Counted from the first letter of the stretch, positions 24,703 through 33,573 are shown. The stretch: 64,000 nucleotides of DNA from Paenibacillus xylanexedens (GCF_007680605.1 NZ_VEIO01000001.1:2919276-2983275), one strand, 5' to 3'. Notes: generated from the letters alone by a model not told the origin. A program made the numbers and translations.

Positions 24703-25608
24703 CTATCCTTTATTCCATATCGGGGACGGCAGATGTTTGAAAGCCTCTCGATGGATACCCGCACGATTCAGCGCTTTTCGCAAGCGAGTAGCAACTTCCG
24801 TAAAATAAATTTCAGGTACCCGCTCCCCTGCAAGCTGCTTCAATAGATAATCATTTTCCAGACCTTGATACAGTGGATGCAAATCTTCGACTAATATTTT
24901 CTTCATATCTTCACTCGTAATACTAGCCGTCATGCTACATTCATTGACGAGTGTCTGCAGCGAATCTTCTACAGCCTGCTCGTCATAGGACGGGTGAGAT
25001 ACGAGATACTGCAGATCATATAGATCCTTGAACCTCGGCCTCACGATCGTCTGATGCAACTTCCAAGCGACTTGAGCGGACAGCGGAACCGTGTAGGGAA
25101 CTACAAAAGGCTCACCTCTTAACGGTTGGTAGTTGAACTCCACAGGCTCTGCATCCAGCTTCAGATTAAATGAGATATCAAGAAAAAGCTCATCTTCATA
25201 CCGATTCCCTTCACTGGACTCACTCTGGATCGCATAGGCGATATCGGTATTCACCGTTGGAAAGTCATCATCCATTGCGTAATCAATTTCACGCCAGAAT
25301 GCATTCTCCCGAAAGCTGCGAAAATGGACTCCATCATTCAGATCAAGTTCAGTCACCTGAATCATCCAATCCGTAAAAATCTGCTTGGCCTGATCCGCAT
25401 GTTCAATCGTACCTTTATACAAAAAGTCGATATCCTCAGCATAGCGCAGACTTGGATTCTCCAAGTACTGTCTCGTTAACAGGCTACCTTTCAAAATAAA
25501 GGATGAATGGACTAGCGTAGCCCGTTTCAATAGCGCTTCCAAAACAATAAGTAATCTCTCGTCTTCATTGAAGCGATGTATGGGTATCTCATTCCCGTTT
25601 CTGGTCAC
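24703..25608 (-). CDS. AbiEii/AbiGii-type nucleotidyltransferase
   Basis: A 301-residue protein of the DNA-polymerase-beta-like nucleotidyltransferase fold. ILKGSLLTRQY gives the GS motif and RYAEDIDFLY the metal-binding D-x-D; WKLHQTIVRPRFKDLYDL is the conserved helix of the AbiEii/MenT group. Known members are toxins or RNA-directed nucleotidyltransferases, for example those that add pyrimidines to tRNA 3' ends. The start is GTG at 25608, preceded by GGAGG at a seven-base distance. It lacks an adjacent AbiEi-type winged-helix antitoxin; the neighbours are instead an unknown two-repeat protein, a helical Imm48-like protein and KptA. An RNA substrate is an inference from that context. Confidence 0.88.
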   Translation of the reverse strand: MTRNGNEIPIHRFNEDERLLIVLEALLKRATLVHSSFILKGSLLTRQYLENPSLRYAEDIDFLYKGTIEHADQAKQIFTDWMIQVTELDLNDGVHFRSFRENAFWREIDYAMDDDFPTVNTDIAYAIQSESSEGNRYEDELFLDISFNLKLDAEPVEFNYQPLRGEPFVVPYTVPLSAQVAWKLHQTIVRPRFKDLYDLQYLVSHPSYDEQAVEDSLQTLVNECSMTASITSEDMKKILVEDLHPLYQGLENDYLLKQLAGERVPEIYFTEVATRLRKALNRAGIHREAFKHLPSPIWNKG

Positions 25609-25652
25609 AACTTTTCCTCCAATCTTATCTTAAACACATCAAGCCGGTTCAA

Positions 25653-26234
25653 TCAGATCCAGCCCCGATCCAACTCTTCCCGACTATCATATATACACAG
25701 CTCATATTGTTGCTTGAGCAGTTCAATTTGATTGCTTTGCAAAATGTTATGAATTTCTTCAACGCTACGATAAAAATGATCTGCATGCTCATACTCACGC
25801 ACAGTTACAAACCTTATACTGCCATTCTTATGGAGCGAATTACGGGAGATATGCCCCTCTGTCCCCGCACATATATGCTTCAGCCTATTCACATCTTCGA
25901 CTTGAACCTTACCATGCCACTCAAAATAAGGTCTGGACTGAGGCACTATCGGTTGTTTGAAAAACCGTTCCTCCTTAGCCGGTATCTCTACTTTTGTACG
26001 TACCACAGTGAACCCGTTATTCCTAAATGTTATTGAAATCTCTTCAATGACACGCTGTACATCCTGAAAATCCTCGCTATGGACAATGCCCGTAATCATG
26101 GGTTGATGGATGTGCTCTCCCTGATCGAGCTCGATCAGGACCGGTTTCACGTTCTCTTCGTTACAGATACGGATAAAGGTTTGCTTTTCTTGCTGGCTCA
26201 GGTCACTTAGGGTAACATGAAATTCAAACTCCAT
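25653..26234 (-). CDS. unknown protein with two related halves, RNA-operon first gene
   Basis: A 193-residue soluble protein I do not recognise with confidence. It appears to be an internal duplication. Residues 1-85 open with EFEFHVT and include TFRNNGFTVVRTKVEIPA. Residues 105-193 open with PYFEWHGKV and include SIRFVTVREYE. Both halves look like alternating beta-alpha units. The start at 26234 has GAGGG about ten bases upstream. It is the first gene of the nucleotidyltransferase-kptA operon, 44 bases ahead of the nucleotidyltransferase. It could be the cognate partner that replaces a normal AbiEi antitoxin, but nothing in the sequence proves this. Confidence 0.75.
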   Translation of the reverse strand: MEFEFHVTLSDLSQQEKQTFIRICNEENVKPVLIELDQGEHIHQPMITGIVHSEDFQDVQRVIEEISITFRNNGFTVVRTKVEIPAKEERFFKQPIVPQSRPYFEWHGKVQVEDVNRLKHICAGTEGHISRNSLHKNGSIRFVTVREYEHADHFYRSVEEIHNILQSNQIELLKQQYELCIYDSREELDRGWI

Positions 26235-26310
26235 TCGTTCACAGCCCTCTTTCTTCCAATGTGCTTATACTAAATTAACTCTACCTTTATTATAGTAAAA
26301 CCCAAAATAG

Positions 26311-26352
26311 TAAAAAAACCAAATCTTCTCCGCAGATAGAGTCGATTTGGTT
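26311..26352 (-). terminator. intrinsic terminator of the kinase gene
   Basis: On the minus strand AACCAAATC (26344-26352) pairs with GATTTGGTT (26317-26325), followed by a run of seven T. It separates the kinase gene from the RNA operon. Confidence 0.85.
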
Positions 26353-26417
26353 TCCTTCAAACACCACGGCAACACATGCCGCACTGCTTTGTTCCACTTT
26401 CCCAAAACTCACCACGG

Positions 26418-27407
26418 TCAGGCCGTCTCATGTTGCTTCTTCGGCTCTGGCTCATAGACCTGGGTGTGCTCATTTTCCTCATGCAGCCACTCCACCGTAC
26501 CTGGTTTGCGAACCTTCCACACCAAGGCCTGAATGCGAAGCGATCTTCTCACCCAAAACAGAGAGGTACAACGCTTCTCCGAACGAACCATAAGCCCCCA
26601 ATGAATAACCCGGGCTAGCCACGGATTGACATATTCATTGTGCTTGCGCACGGATGGCAATTCATCTTGGAACAAACGTTGCTTTACATCCATAGGCGGC
26701 TGACCACAAGTCCAGTAATGAAGCAAAGCGGACAAACTATAGATATCTGACATGGGTCCCTGAACTGCTTTCTCGGAATAAAATTCAAGCGGCGAATACC
26801 CTTTAGAGGTAAAAATCGCCTGTTTTGCTCCCGTCTGCATCGGCCAGCGCACAGCCGCACCAAAGTCCAGCAATTTGGGCGTACCATCCTCCATCACCAT
26901 GACATTGGAAGGTTTGACATCCCGGTGGAGAATGCCTTGTTTATGAATGTAATCCAGCGTATCCACCAGCGGCAGTAGCGTATCGGTAATAAACTCGGGC
27001 TGTAATGCATGGTTACGCTCCCGTAAATAATCGGTCAAGATCATGCCGGTACAATATTCTGTGACCAGATATCCCGTATCATTGGCCTCAAAATGATCAA
27101 CATATGTAATAATGTGAGGATGATTAAGAGATGACAACAGCTCACCCTCCTGAAGAAACGCAGATAACAGTTCATGGAATTGTCCGCCATATCCTCGGGA
27201 TGCACAAAATACACTGCGCTTGTCCGTCTGACGTGCAGCAATCCGATGGGGGAAAAACTCCTTTATAGCCACTTTGGCACCTGTATGGCGATTCCGCCCA
27301 ACATACACAATCGCTAATTCACTACTAGTCAATACCTGTCTTACCTGATATGTATCATTCAAAATGACATTGCGCTGCAAAGCCATATTCCAGTTATTTT
27401 TTCTCAT
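26418..27407 (-). CDS. Hanks-type Ser/Thr protein kinase, soluble
   Basis: A 329-residue kinase. IKEFFP carries the ATP-anchoring Lys, LHRDVKPSNV is the catalytic loop, LLDFGAA the metal-binding loop and SPLEFY the substrate-side segment. The KEFFPHRIAAR arrangement is typical of a bacterial subgroup. There is no membrane segment and no PASTA or other sensor domain; after the kinase core there is a short basic tail and then an acidic end. The start at 27407 has AGAGG six bases upstream. It stands alone between terminators. No phosphatase partner is nearby, so the target is unknown. Confidence 0.9.
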   Translation of the reverse strand: MRKNNWNMALQRNVILNDTYQVRQVLTSSELAIVYVGRNRHTGAKVAIKEFFPHRIAARQTDKRSVFCASRGYGGQFHELLSAFLQEGELLSSLNHPHIITYVDHFEANDTGYLVTEYCTGMILTDYLRERNHALQPEFITDTLLPLVDTLDYIHKQGILHRDVKPSNVMVMEDGTPKLLDFGAAVRWPMQTGAKQAIFTSKGYSPLEFYSEKAVQGPMSDIYSLSALLHYWTCGQPPMDVKQRLFQDELPSVRKHNEYVNPWLARVIHWGLMVRSEKRCTSLFWVRRSLRIQALVWKVRKPGTVEWLHEENEHTQVYEPEPKKQHETA

Positions 27408-27639
27408 CTCAAACCTCTTTTCAACCTTGTCGATCGGAAGACTTGCCGCATAACGACGAATTTGATCCTTGAACTCATCGGAAATAAATCCAACCAGACA
27501 GTCGAATCATTGCTAACCATCTTTATAAACCAAACGCCACCGTTTGAAACATTTTTTTTGCGGAAAGTGCATTTTCGTTCAAGCTTCCGTTTTCTATATA
27601 AGAGAAGTAATCACTCTTCTATACATAGTATCGACAAAA

Positions 27640-27683
27640 GGGGCAGTTTCGTTAATTTGTTCATAAAAAATGCGAACTGCCCC
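27640..27683 (-). terminator. intrinsic terminator of the hydrolase gene
   Basis: GGGGCAGTTTCG (27640-27651) pairs with CGAACTGCCCC (27673-27683); the minus strand continues with TTTT. The rest of the 297-base gap up to the kinase start shows nothing else. Confidence 0.8.
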
Positions 27684-27704
27684 ATGTTCCTATGCTAATC
27701 GCCT

Positions 27705-28574
27705 CTAATAGTGCTTATTTAAAAATTGCTGAATCTCCTCATTCATCTCTCTTAGTACATCCTGAGAAGGGAAGTGGCCTGTATCATATTTGATCGCCTG
27801 TACATTCGGAATAATTTTCTGAGCACGGTCAATACACTTATCTCCTGGGAAAAAGACATCCTTCTCACCCACCAGAAGTAATGTAGGCGAGGTATAATTT
27901 TCAAGTTCTTCTCGCTCTGCAAGTTTGGGCAAATCCTGCTCCAGGCTGACATATTTGAATATTTTGCCGATCAAGTTTTTATCTGCTTCCTTCATACAGT
28001 GGCATGACAGGTTATCCGTAATCTTTTGCAAAGAAGCTGGCGAAGAAGTCATACGATACTTGACGAGTGGAAGTGTAATATCATGAGCCGTTTTCATTCT
28101 GGAGTTGACCGCAAGACCCGCGGGAGCTACTAGCACCGAGCATGCAATACGCTCCGGAATATACGTAGCCAATCTCAGAATGATGCCGCCGCCAAATGAA
28201 GGACCGATGAACGCACTTTGTTCAATGTTGTAATGATCCAGCAGATCGGATACCCACATCGCCAAGCTGTCAAAACGAGCCGAAATGCTCGTCTCCTCGC
28301 TGTACCCGGGATGGCCAATCGTATCCGGCGCGATAATCCGATAGGATTGAAATAAGGAAGAGAACCAGGACAACGTCATCGGATTCACACAATTGCCACC
28401 TTGAAGAATAAATAACGGCTTGCCATCTTCCGGTCCAGTCAGCAACACATGTGTTTTCCCAAAACGTGTCTCCACATACTCTCTTGTAAATCCTTCACCC
28501 AGCTCACTCAAATAAATTTCGTATTCTTCCAGAATACTGCTCTTGCCTTCTTCACTTTTATAAATGGAACTCAT
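27705..28574 (-). CDS. alpha/beta-hydrolase
   Basis: A 289-residue cytosolic alpha/beta-hydrolase. The nucleophile elbow is GPSFGGG, the oxyanion strand LFILQGGN, and the likely Asp and His are in VGEKDVFFPG and DTGHFP. The cap region holds several Cys and His residues (SCHCMKEAD). The start at 28574 is set by GGAGG five bases upstream. Its own terminator follows and an unrelated gene precedes it, so the context says nothing about the substrate. An esterase or a C-C bond hydrolase are both possible. Confidence 0.88.
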   Translation of the reverse strand: MSSIYKSEEGKSSILEEYEIYLSELGEGFTREYVETRFGKTHVLLTGPEDGKPLFILQGGNCVNPMTLSWFSSLFQSYRIIAPDTIGHPGYSEETSISARFDSLAMWVSDLLDHYNIEQSAFIGPSFGGGIILRLATYIPERIACSVLVAPAGLAVNSRMKTAHDITLPLVKYRMTSSPASLQKITDNLSCHCMKEADKNLIGKIFKYVSLEQDLPKLAEREELENYTSPTLLLVGEKDVFFPGDKCIDRAQKIIPNVQAIKYDTGHFPSQDVLREMNEEIQQFLNKHY

Positions 28575-28640
28575 GTCTGCCTCCTGCAATGTGTACTCAT
28601 CTCACCTGTTCCAGTGATCAATTCCGGATATTCCCGGCCC

Positions 28641-28679
28641 AAAAAGATAAAGAGGGCCTGTTAAAATGACAGGCTCCTC
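28641..28679 (-). terminator. intrinsic terminator downstream of the RNase H gene
   Basis: GAGGGCCTGT (28652-28661) pairs with ACAGGCTCCTC (28669-28679); the minus strand continues into TTTATCTTTTT. Confidence 0.8.
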
Positions 28680-28785
28680 CATATGTGCGACTTATCATAT
28701 GCTGATGATTATAGAATGGAAATTGGAAATTGTAAATATCGTTTCTAATAGACATGCTTATCTTTTTTTAACTCGAGTAAAAGTA

Positions 28786-29445
28786 TCACTTTCGGCCATA
28801 ATCCGCCTTGATTTCGCCCCACTGCTTCGTCTGCCATTTGAGCACTTTATTCGTATACGTATTCGTGCGAAGCCACTGCTCTGCCCGGTCAATCATCAAC
28901 CAGATTTCTTCCGTCGAGTTGTCACGCGGCAGTGTTGTCGCAACTTTTTTTTGTTTCAGCCATTTCATCGCATTGACCGAATCGGTGTAAACGGTTTTGT
29001 TACTACCTTCTTTTTTGAGATAAGCCAGAGCATGCACAATCGCCAGAAACTCTCCCAAATTGTTGGTGCCTTTCGAGATCGGGCCGACGGAAAAAAGCAC
29101 CTCACCTGTGCGGGTATCCACACCTTTGTATTCAACCGGTCCTGGGTTGCCTCGTGTGCCTACATCAACAGAGATGCTATCATAGTCCACTTCCTCGGAT
29201 GTCTCCATCCCGGCACTTCTACCGCTACTGCCTGACTTCGACTTGGACTTGGAAGCGCCACCTGCACTTGAACCCCAGTTCCCTTTCCAGCCAGCACGAT
29301 ACGCTGCTTCAGCGGCTTCCCTAGATTCATATGATTTATATTTGGCTCCGGCATATTGATCCGTCTGAGCCTTACATTCCGCCCAAGTGCTGTATACGCC
29401 CGGTTTCTTTCCTTCCCATACCACGTAATATTTCTGTTTCGCCAT
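28786..29445 (-). CDS. viroplasmin-domain RNase H1
   Basis: A 219-residue two-domain protein. Residues 3-55 are a viroplasmin/RNase HI N-terminal hybrid-binding domain (YYVVWEGKKPGVYSTW, YKSYESREAAEAAY). A Ser/Lys/Gly-rich linker (about 58-80) follows, then an RNase H core with all acidic residues visible: Asp in VDVGTRGNPGP, Glu in NLGEFLAIVHAL, Asp in VYTDSVNA and the terminal Asp in KADYGRK. It cuts the RNA strand of RNA-DNA hybrids. The ATG at 29445 follows GGAG. The core has GTRGNPG where E. coli RNase HI has GSCLGNPG, as in other viroplasmin-linked bacterial RNases H. Confidence 0.92.
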   Translation of the reverse strand: MAKQKYYVVWEGKKPGVYSTWAECKAQTDQYAGAKYKSYESREAAEAAYRAGWKGNWGSSAGGASKSKSKSGSSGRSAGMETSEEVDYDSISVDVGTRGNPGPVEYKGVDTRTGEVLFSVGPISKGTNNLGEFLAIVHALAYLKKEGSNKTVYTDSVNAMKWLKQKKVATTLPRDNSTEEIWLMIDRAEQWLRTNTYTNKVLKWQTKQWGEIKADYGRK

Positions 29446-29635
29446 GCGTAACCGCTCCTTTGTTTACTGCGTCAATATCCTATTGTAAACGAAGAAGTAG
29501 TTAAAATGAAAGTTCATTATTGGCCTCAGCATTAGAACAGAGGAATAAACAGAACGGTTGAATTTGGTATATTCCCTCGCATCCCGGAACAGTCTAATAA
29601 TCAGCGTTCAATTAGGAAAAGAAAGGATGTCTTGC

Positions 29636-30286
29636 ATGGATTGGATCTGGAAATCCGTCTTGCTTGTTCTCGTTGGCATGATTCTGCTGCGCATCGCAGG
29701 GCGTAAATCCATCTCACAGATGAGTGTGGCAACAACCGTTATTATGATCTCGATCGGGACAACCATCGTACAGCCGATTGCCAATCATGAACTGGGCAAA
29801 GCGATTGGCTCCGCTGCCGTATTTATTGTAACTTTGCTCGTCGTGGAGCAATTACAGATGAAATCCAATCTGTTCGAACGTATGATGAGCGGCAGCTCCA
29901 GAGTAGTTGTTGAGAATGGGGAAATCATTATTCCGAACCTGAAACGAATGCGGTATACGATAGATCAGCTCGAGATGCATCTAAGACAGGCGGGTATCCG
30001 AAGTGTAAATGACCTGGAAACGGCCACCGTTGAACCGAATGGCCAGCTTGGCTATGTTCTGAAACCGGAAGCGCGCCCCGTCACTGTAAAAGATCTGGAG
30101 CAATTGTTGCAAAGCTATGGCTTGGCTCGATCCAGTGGCGGGATGTCCTTGTTTGAACAACGGCCCGAAGAGAAGCAGAGTAAGGGTTCGGCAAACCGTG
30201 GAAGTGAAGATGAAGATTCGGCTAATATTTTTGAAGAGGTCAGCAGCGGGAAGCATTCACATCGAGTAGACTCCAGGCTGGAATAG
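29636..30286 (+). CDS. YetF-like DUF421 membrane protein
   Basis: A 216-residue protein with three N-terminal membrane helices (WKSVLLVLVGMILLRIAG, VATTVIMISIGTTIVQPI, AIGSAAVFIVTLLVVEQL) and the DUF421 signature RIAGRKSISQM. The cytosolic part (VVVENGEIIIPNLKRMRYTIDQLEMHLRQAGI, split over two conserved blocks) is typical. Members include Bacillus YetF/YrbG, which are linked to spore envelopes. The ATG at 29636 has AAGGA eight bases upstream. The C-terminal 50 residues are charged and low in complexity, an extension that is not part of the family core. Monocistronic. Confidence 0.88.
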   Translation: MDWIWKSVLLVLVGMILLRIAGRKSISQMSVATTVIMISIGTTIVQPIANHELGKAIGSAAVFIVTLLVVEQLQMKSNLFERMMSGSSRVVVENGEIIIPNLKRMRYTIDQLEMHLRQAGIRSVNDLETATVEPNGQLGYVLKPEARPVTVKDLEQLLQSYGLARSSGGMSLFEQRPEEKQSKGSANRGSEDEDSANIFEEVSSGKHSHRVDSRLE

Positions 30287-30289
30287 ATG

Positions 30290-30327
30290 TAAAAAAAGAA
30301 AAAGCCGACGTCCTTCAGGACTACGGC
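30290..30327 (-). terminator. intrinsic terminator of the ABC importer operon
   Basis: GCCGACGTCC (30304-30313) pairs imperfectly with GGACTACGGC (30318-30327); on the minus strand TTTTTCTTTTTTT follows. Confidence 0.85.
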
Positions 30328-30368
30328 GCGAATGAAAGAATTCTATAGTTACATCTCCGAATTCCGGA

Positions 30369-31136
30369 TTATCGTGTGCTCAAATAGGCAATTCCCAAAC
30401 CTCCGGTGACCGGATTCTGGTAAATCTCACATTCCACCTCAAATACCTCGCCAATGATCTCACGAGTCAAAATATCGGCAGGAGTGCCATGAACAACAAC
30501 TTGCCCTTGCTTGACCACATAGAGATAATCACAGTAGGCTGCCGCAAGTTCAAGATCATGCAGCGCTGCCAAAATGCCGATGTCCAGTCCGCGAACTATA
30601 TTCAATATTTGTAGCTGGTACTTGATATCCAGATGATTGGTCGGCTCGTCCAGAATCAGAAATTCCGGTTGCTGCGCAAGTACACGAGCCAGAATGACAC
30701 GTTGCTTCTCCCCGCCGGACAGAGACGTATAATTGCGGCCTGCATGTCCGGTCAGCTGTACTTTTTCCAGTGCCATCTCCACAATCTGCTCGTCCTTTGC
30801 ATTATCGGTCTCCAGTAGCTTTTTGTGCGGTGTACGCCCCATCATAACCATCTCACGAACGGTAAAATCAAAGCTTAACTCGTTAAACTGACCTACAACC
30901 CCCATCTGCCTGGCCGTGACTTTGGGACTTGATTTCAGAATATCGGTATCTCCCAGCATAACGCTGCCCTGCTTCGGTTTAATGACTTTATAAATGCTTT
31001 TGAGCAACGTCGATTTGCCGCAGCCGTTCGGTCCAATTATCCCGACGAATTGTTTCTCTCTCACCTGAAGGGAGATATCACGCACGATATCCGTATCCTG
31101 CACGGAAAAAAATATGTTATCGACCGTTAATTGCAT
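30369..31136 (-). CDS. ABC importer ATPase, FecE/BtuD-like
   Basis: A 255-residue ATPase with Walker A GPNGCGKST, signature LSGGEKQR, Walker B LILDEPTNHLD and the switch His in LHDLELAA. The family energises uptake of ferric siderophores, haem or cobalamin. The start at 31136 follows GGAGG by eight bases, one base after the permease stop, so the two are co-translated. The Fur box upstream of the divergent binding-protein gene favours an iron-related substrate. Confidence 0.93.
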   Translation of the reverse strand: MQLTVDNIFFSVQDTDIVRDISLQVREKQFVGIIGPNGCGKSTLLKSIYKVIKPKQGSVMLGDTDILKSSPKVTARQMGVVGQFNELSFDFTVREMVMMGRTPHKKLLETDNAKDEQIVEMALEKVQLTGHAGRNYTSLSGGEKQRVILARVLAQQPEFLILDEPTNHLDIKYQLQILNIVRGLDIGILAALHDLELAAAYCDYLYVVKQGQVVVHGTPADILTREIIGEVFEVECEIYQNPVTGGLGIAYLSTR

Positions 31137-31137
31137 G

Positions 31138-32247
31138 TTATTTTCCTCCAAAGCCATAGCCTTTTTTGACAAGCATGTACATAAACATCGGTGCACCAAT
31201 CATCGCCGTAATAATGCCGATGGGCAGTTCAACACTGGAGATTAGCGATCTCGCAATGACGTCTGTCCAAATCAGGAATATCGCGCCGAACAATACCGAA
31301 ACAGGCATCACTTTACGATGGTCCGAACCGACGATCCCTCTCACGATATGAGGAATGATTAATCCGACAAAACCGATCATGCCGCAGCTAGCAACCATCA
31401 CACCCGTCACGAGTGCAGTTAATATCATATACAGTCTGCGATATACACTCAGGTTAATACCCAAAGTAACTGCAGCTTCATCCCCCAGTAACATCGTGTT
31501 TAACACACGGGACTGCAGCAGGAAAAACAATATGGCAGTAAGCACGACTATGCCTATTAGTGGTAGCTTGTTCCACCCGGAAGCGGCAAGACTGCCCATC
31601 GTCCAGAATGTGACTGTTTTGATGCCCTCTGCATTATTCGCAAAATAGATAACGAAGTTGGAAAACGCACTGCATAGTGCATTAATAACCATACCCGCAA
31701 GCACCAGCTTGACTGACGTCATTTTGCCCCGGATTCCGGCCAGTGTCAGAACAAGCAAAGATGCACCCATAGCTCCGGCAAACGCCCAAAAGGCAACGCC
31801 AGTCTGTCCTAGCCAGCTAATTGCACCAAAACCGATGAGAATCGCAAAGGTAGCCCCGAGCGAGGCTCCTGAGGAAATGCCAAGGATGTAAGGGTCCGCC
31901 AGTGGATTCTGCACAGCCGCCTGCATAACGGCACCACATAAGGCGAGCCCCGCACCGATAAACATTGCCATTAATACACGCGGGAAGCGAATCTGCCAGA
32001 TAATATCCGTGAAGGAGCCTGCTGCAACCGGCTTTCCTCCCCACTCCATTCCCGTTATTTTGGCTAAAAGAATACGGTAGGACTCTCCGAGCGGAATACG
32101 AACTTGTCCAATAGAGACGGCAAACCCTGCTGAAATCAGTACCATCACGATTAATGCTGCAATAAGTAGGGTAAAACCTGTTTTACTGTGAATCAGGGAT
32201 TCTTTTTTCCCCAAGTGCTGTGTGCCAGCCTGAATCGTCTGTGCCAT
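31138..32247 (-). CDS. FecCD-type iron/siderophore ABC permease
   Basis: A 369-residue FecCD permease with about nine membrane helices and the hallmark stretches FPRVLMAMFIGAGLALCGA, NPLADPYILGISSGASLGA and GMIGFVGLIIPHIVRG. One permease gene is present, so a homodimer is expected. The start at 32247 has GGGGGA upstream; the ATG at 32259 lacks a ribosome site. It diverges from the lipoprotein gene across a 129-base region carrying a Fur box, so both units are likely iron-repressed. Confidence 0.93.
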   Translation of the reverse strand: MAQTIQAGTQHLGKKESLIHSKTGFTLLIAALIVMVLISAGFAVSIGQVRIPLGESYRILLAKITGMEWGGKPVAAGSFTDIIWQIRFPRVLMAMFIGAGLALCGAVMQAAVQNPLADPYILGISSGASLGATFAILIGFGAISWLGQTGVAFWAFAGAMGASLLVLTLAGIRGKMTSVKLVLAGMVINALCSAFSNFVIYFANNAEGIKTVTFWTMGSLAASGWNKLPLIGIVVLTAILFFLLQSRVLNTMLLGDEAAVTLGINLSVYRRLYMILTALVTGVMVASCGMIGFVGLIIPHIVRGIVGSDHRKVMPVSVLFGAIFLIWTDVIARSLISSVELPIGIITAMIGAPMFMYMLVKKGYGFGGK

Positions 32248-32296
32248 TTCTTCCCCCATGAATTCTATTAAAATGGTGCGAAACTTAAATTAGCTA

Positions 32297-32339
32297 TTTA
32301 CAAAGTATTTTCCCGGATTATAATTGAGAATGATTATCT
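32297..32339 (+). promoter_or_regulatory. sigma-A promoter with Fur box
   Basis: TTTACA (32297-32302) and TATAAT (32319-32324) are 16 bases apart. Directly after the -10 lies TGAGAATGATTATCT (32325-32339), which differs from the classical TGATAATNATTATCA Fur box at two positions. Fur bound here would cover the transcription start. Confidence 0.88.
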
Positions 32340-32376
32340 TTGTCAATTAATATACGAACAAAAAGGGGTTATTACC

Positions 32377-33447
32377 ATGTTGAAACGCTCGTCCAGAACC
32401 ACTTTATTCGCTACGCTAACTCTGTTATTACTGCTGCTGTCGGCATGTTCATCTAATACGTCCACACCATCCACAGCCGAAAATACGGCTTCCCAAACAG
32501 GGACAACCGAAGCTACCGCACCTGCGGGAACGGCTAATCAAACGACCTATCCGCTTACCGTCGAAAACTTCTCTATGTCTGGTGAAGGCGGAGAATGGAA
32601 ACCCAAAGCACAGGTGTTTGATAAGGCACCCGAGCGTGTTGTTGCCAATACTCAATCCGCTGCCGAAATGCTGATCAAGCTGGGCCTGACGGATAAAATG
32701 GTTGGGGTTGCTGCACTTTATGGCGCGGTAACACCCGATGTAGCTGACGAATTCGCCAAAATTCCAGTGTTGTCCGAGAATTACGTGGGCAAGGAGCTTG
32801 TTGTTGGCGCCAGCCCTGATCTGGTCTTTGGACGAGGTGATCTGTTTGCAGACGCTGACTGGGGTGTGGGAAGCGTAGACGGACTGAATGAGATGAACAT
32901 CCGTACCTTCATGCAAACGACCAATCACAAGGGAACGCTCGAAAACCTCTACAGCGATATTACGCAGCTTGGTCTTATCTTTGATGTACAGGAAAAAGCC
33001 ACACAATTTATCGACAGCCTGAAAACACGGACAGAGGCGATCAAAGCCAGCGTCACTGATCAACCGGAGCACAGCTTTGCATATATCGTACCCGCTACAG
33101 AAGACAGCATTACCGTAAGCAGCATGCAGAACGATACGTATCAGCTTGATGCACTCAGCCTGTTGAAGCTGAACAATGTGTTTGATGGCATACAAGGCGA
33201 CGTCAGCGTAGAACAGTTGATTACAGCGAATCCGGATTACCTGCTGCTCTCGGCTTACAGCGGATCACCCGATATCAACAAGCTGATTCAAAATCTATAT
33301 GCCAACCCTGCGCTGCAAAGCATGAAGGCCATTCAGAACAAACAAATCTACGTGACCGATTTCAGCCAGTTCTGGGGATATGGATATCAAATTATAGACG
33401 GTGTTGAAAAAATGGGAAAAGAAATGAAGGCTAATCCGATCCAATAA
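32377..33447 (+). CDS. siderophore/iron-type ABC substrate-binding lipoprotein
   Basis: A 356-residue lipoprotein with a signal peptide and lipobox LLSAC (Cys about residue 24), then a Ser/Thr/Ala-rich tether. The body is a two-lobe helical-backbone binding protein (PERVVANTQSAAEMLIKLGL at the start; IQNKQIYVTDFSQFWGYG near the end). It should sit on the outer membrane face and deliver substrate to the divergent permease-ATPase pair. The start at 32377 has AGGGG eight bases upstream. Substrate residues are not diagnostic; a ferric siderophore or related metal chelate is inferred from the Fur box. Confidence 0.92.
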   Translation: MLKRSSRTTLFATLTLLLLLLSACSSNTSTPSTAENTASQTGTTEATAPAGTANQTTYPLTVENFSMSGEGGEWKPKAQVFDKAPERVVANTQSAAEMLIKLGLTDKMVGVAALYGAVTPDVADEFAKIPVLSENYVGKELVVGASPDLVFGRGDLFADADWGVGSVDGLNEMNIRTFMQTTNHKGTLENLYSDITQLGLIFDVQEKATQFIDSLKTRTEAIKASVTDQPEHSFAYIVPATEDSITVSSMQNDTYQLDALSLLKLNNVFDGIQGDVSVEQLITANPDYLLLSAYSGSPDINKLIQNLYANPALQSMKAIQNKQIYVTDFSQFWGYGYQIIDGVEKMGKEMKANPIQ

Positions 33448-33492
33448 ATTTGGCATCTCTACTGCACAAGTCAATTACATCATGCATGGACG

Positions 33493-33533
33493 GACCCGGG
33501 AACAAGAGGAGAATTTTCCCACGTTCCCGGGTC
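33493..33533 (+). terminator. hairpin after the lipoprotein gene
   Basis: GACCCGGGAAC (33493-33503) pairs with GTTCCCGGGTC (33523-33533). The T-tract is poor, but the stem is perfect and long. It abuts the promoter of the MarR gene. Confidence 0.7.
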
Positions 33534-33538
33534 TATGC

Positions 33539-33567
33539 TTGACATTAGTTTGATATCAAATTATATT
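33539..33567 (+). promoter_or_regulatory. marR promoter with palindromic operator in the spacer
   Basis: TTGACA (33539-33544) and TATATT (33562-33567) are 17 bases apart, and TAGTTTGATATCAAATTA (33546-33563) fills the spacer. The same palindrome recurs ahead of the next gene. Auto-repression by the MarR protein is the simple reading. Confidence 0.82.
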
Positions 33568-33573
33568 ACAAAG

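Noticed and set aside
32449..33195. 248-codon minus-strand frame opposite the lipoprotein gene
   Set aside because: The plus-strand protein has a clear signal peptide, lipobox and binding-protein body; the antisense frame has none.
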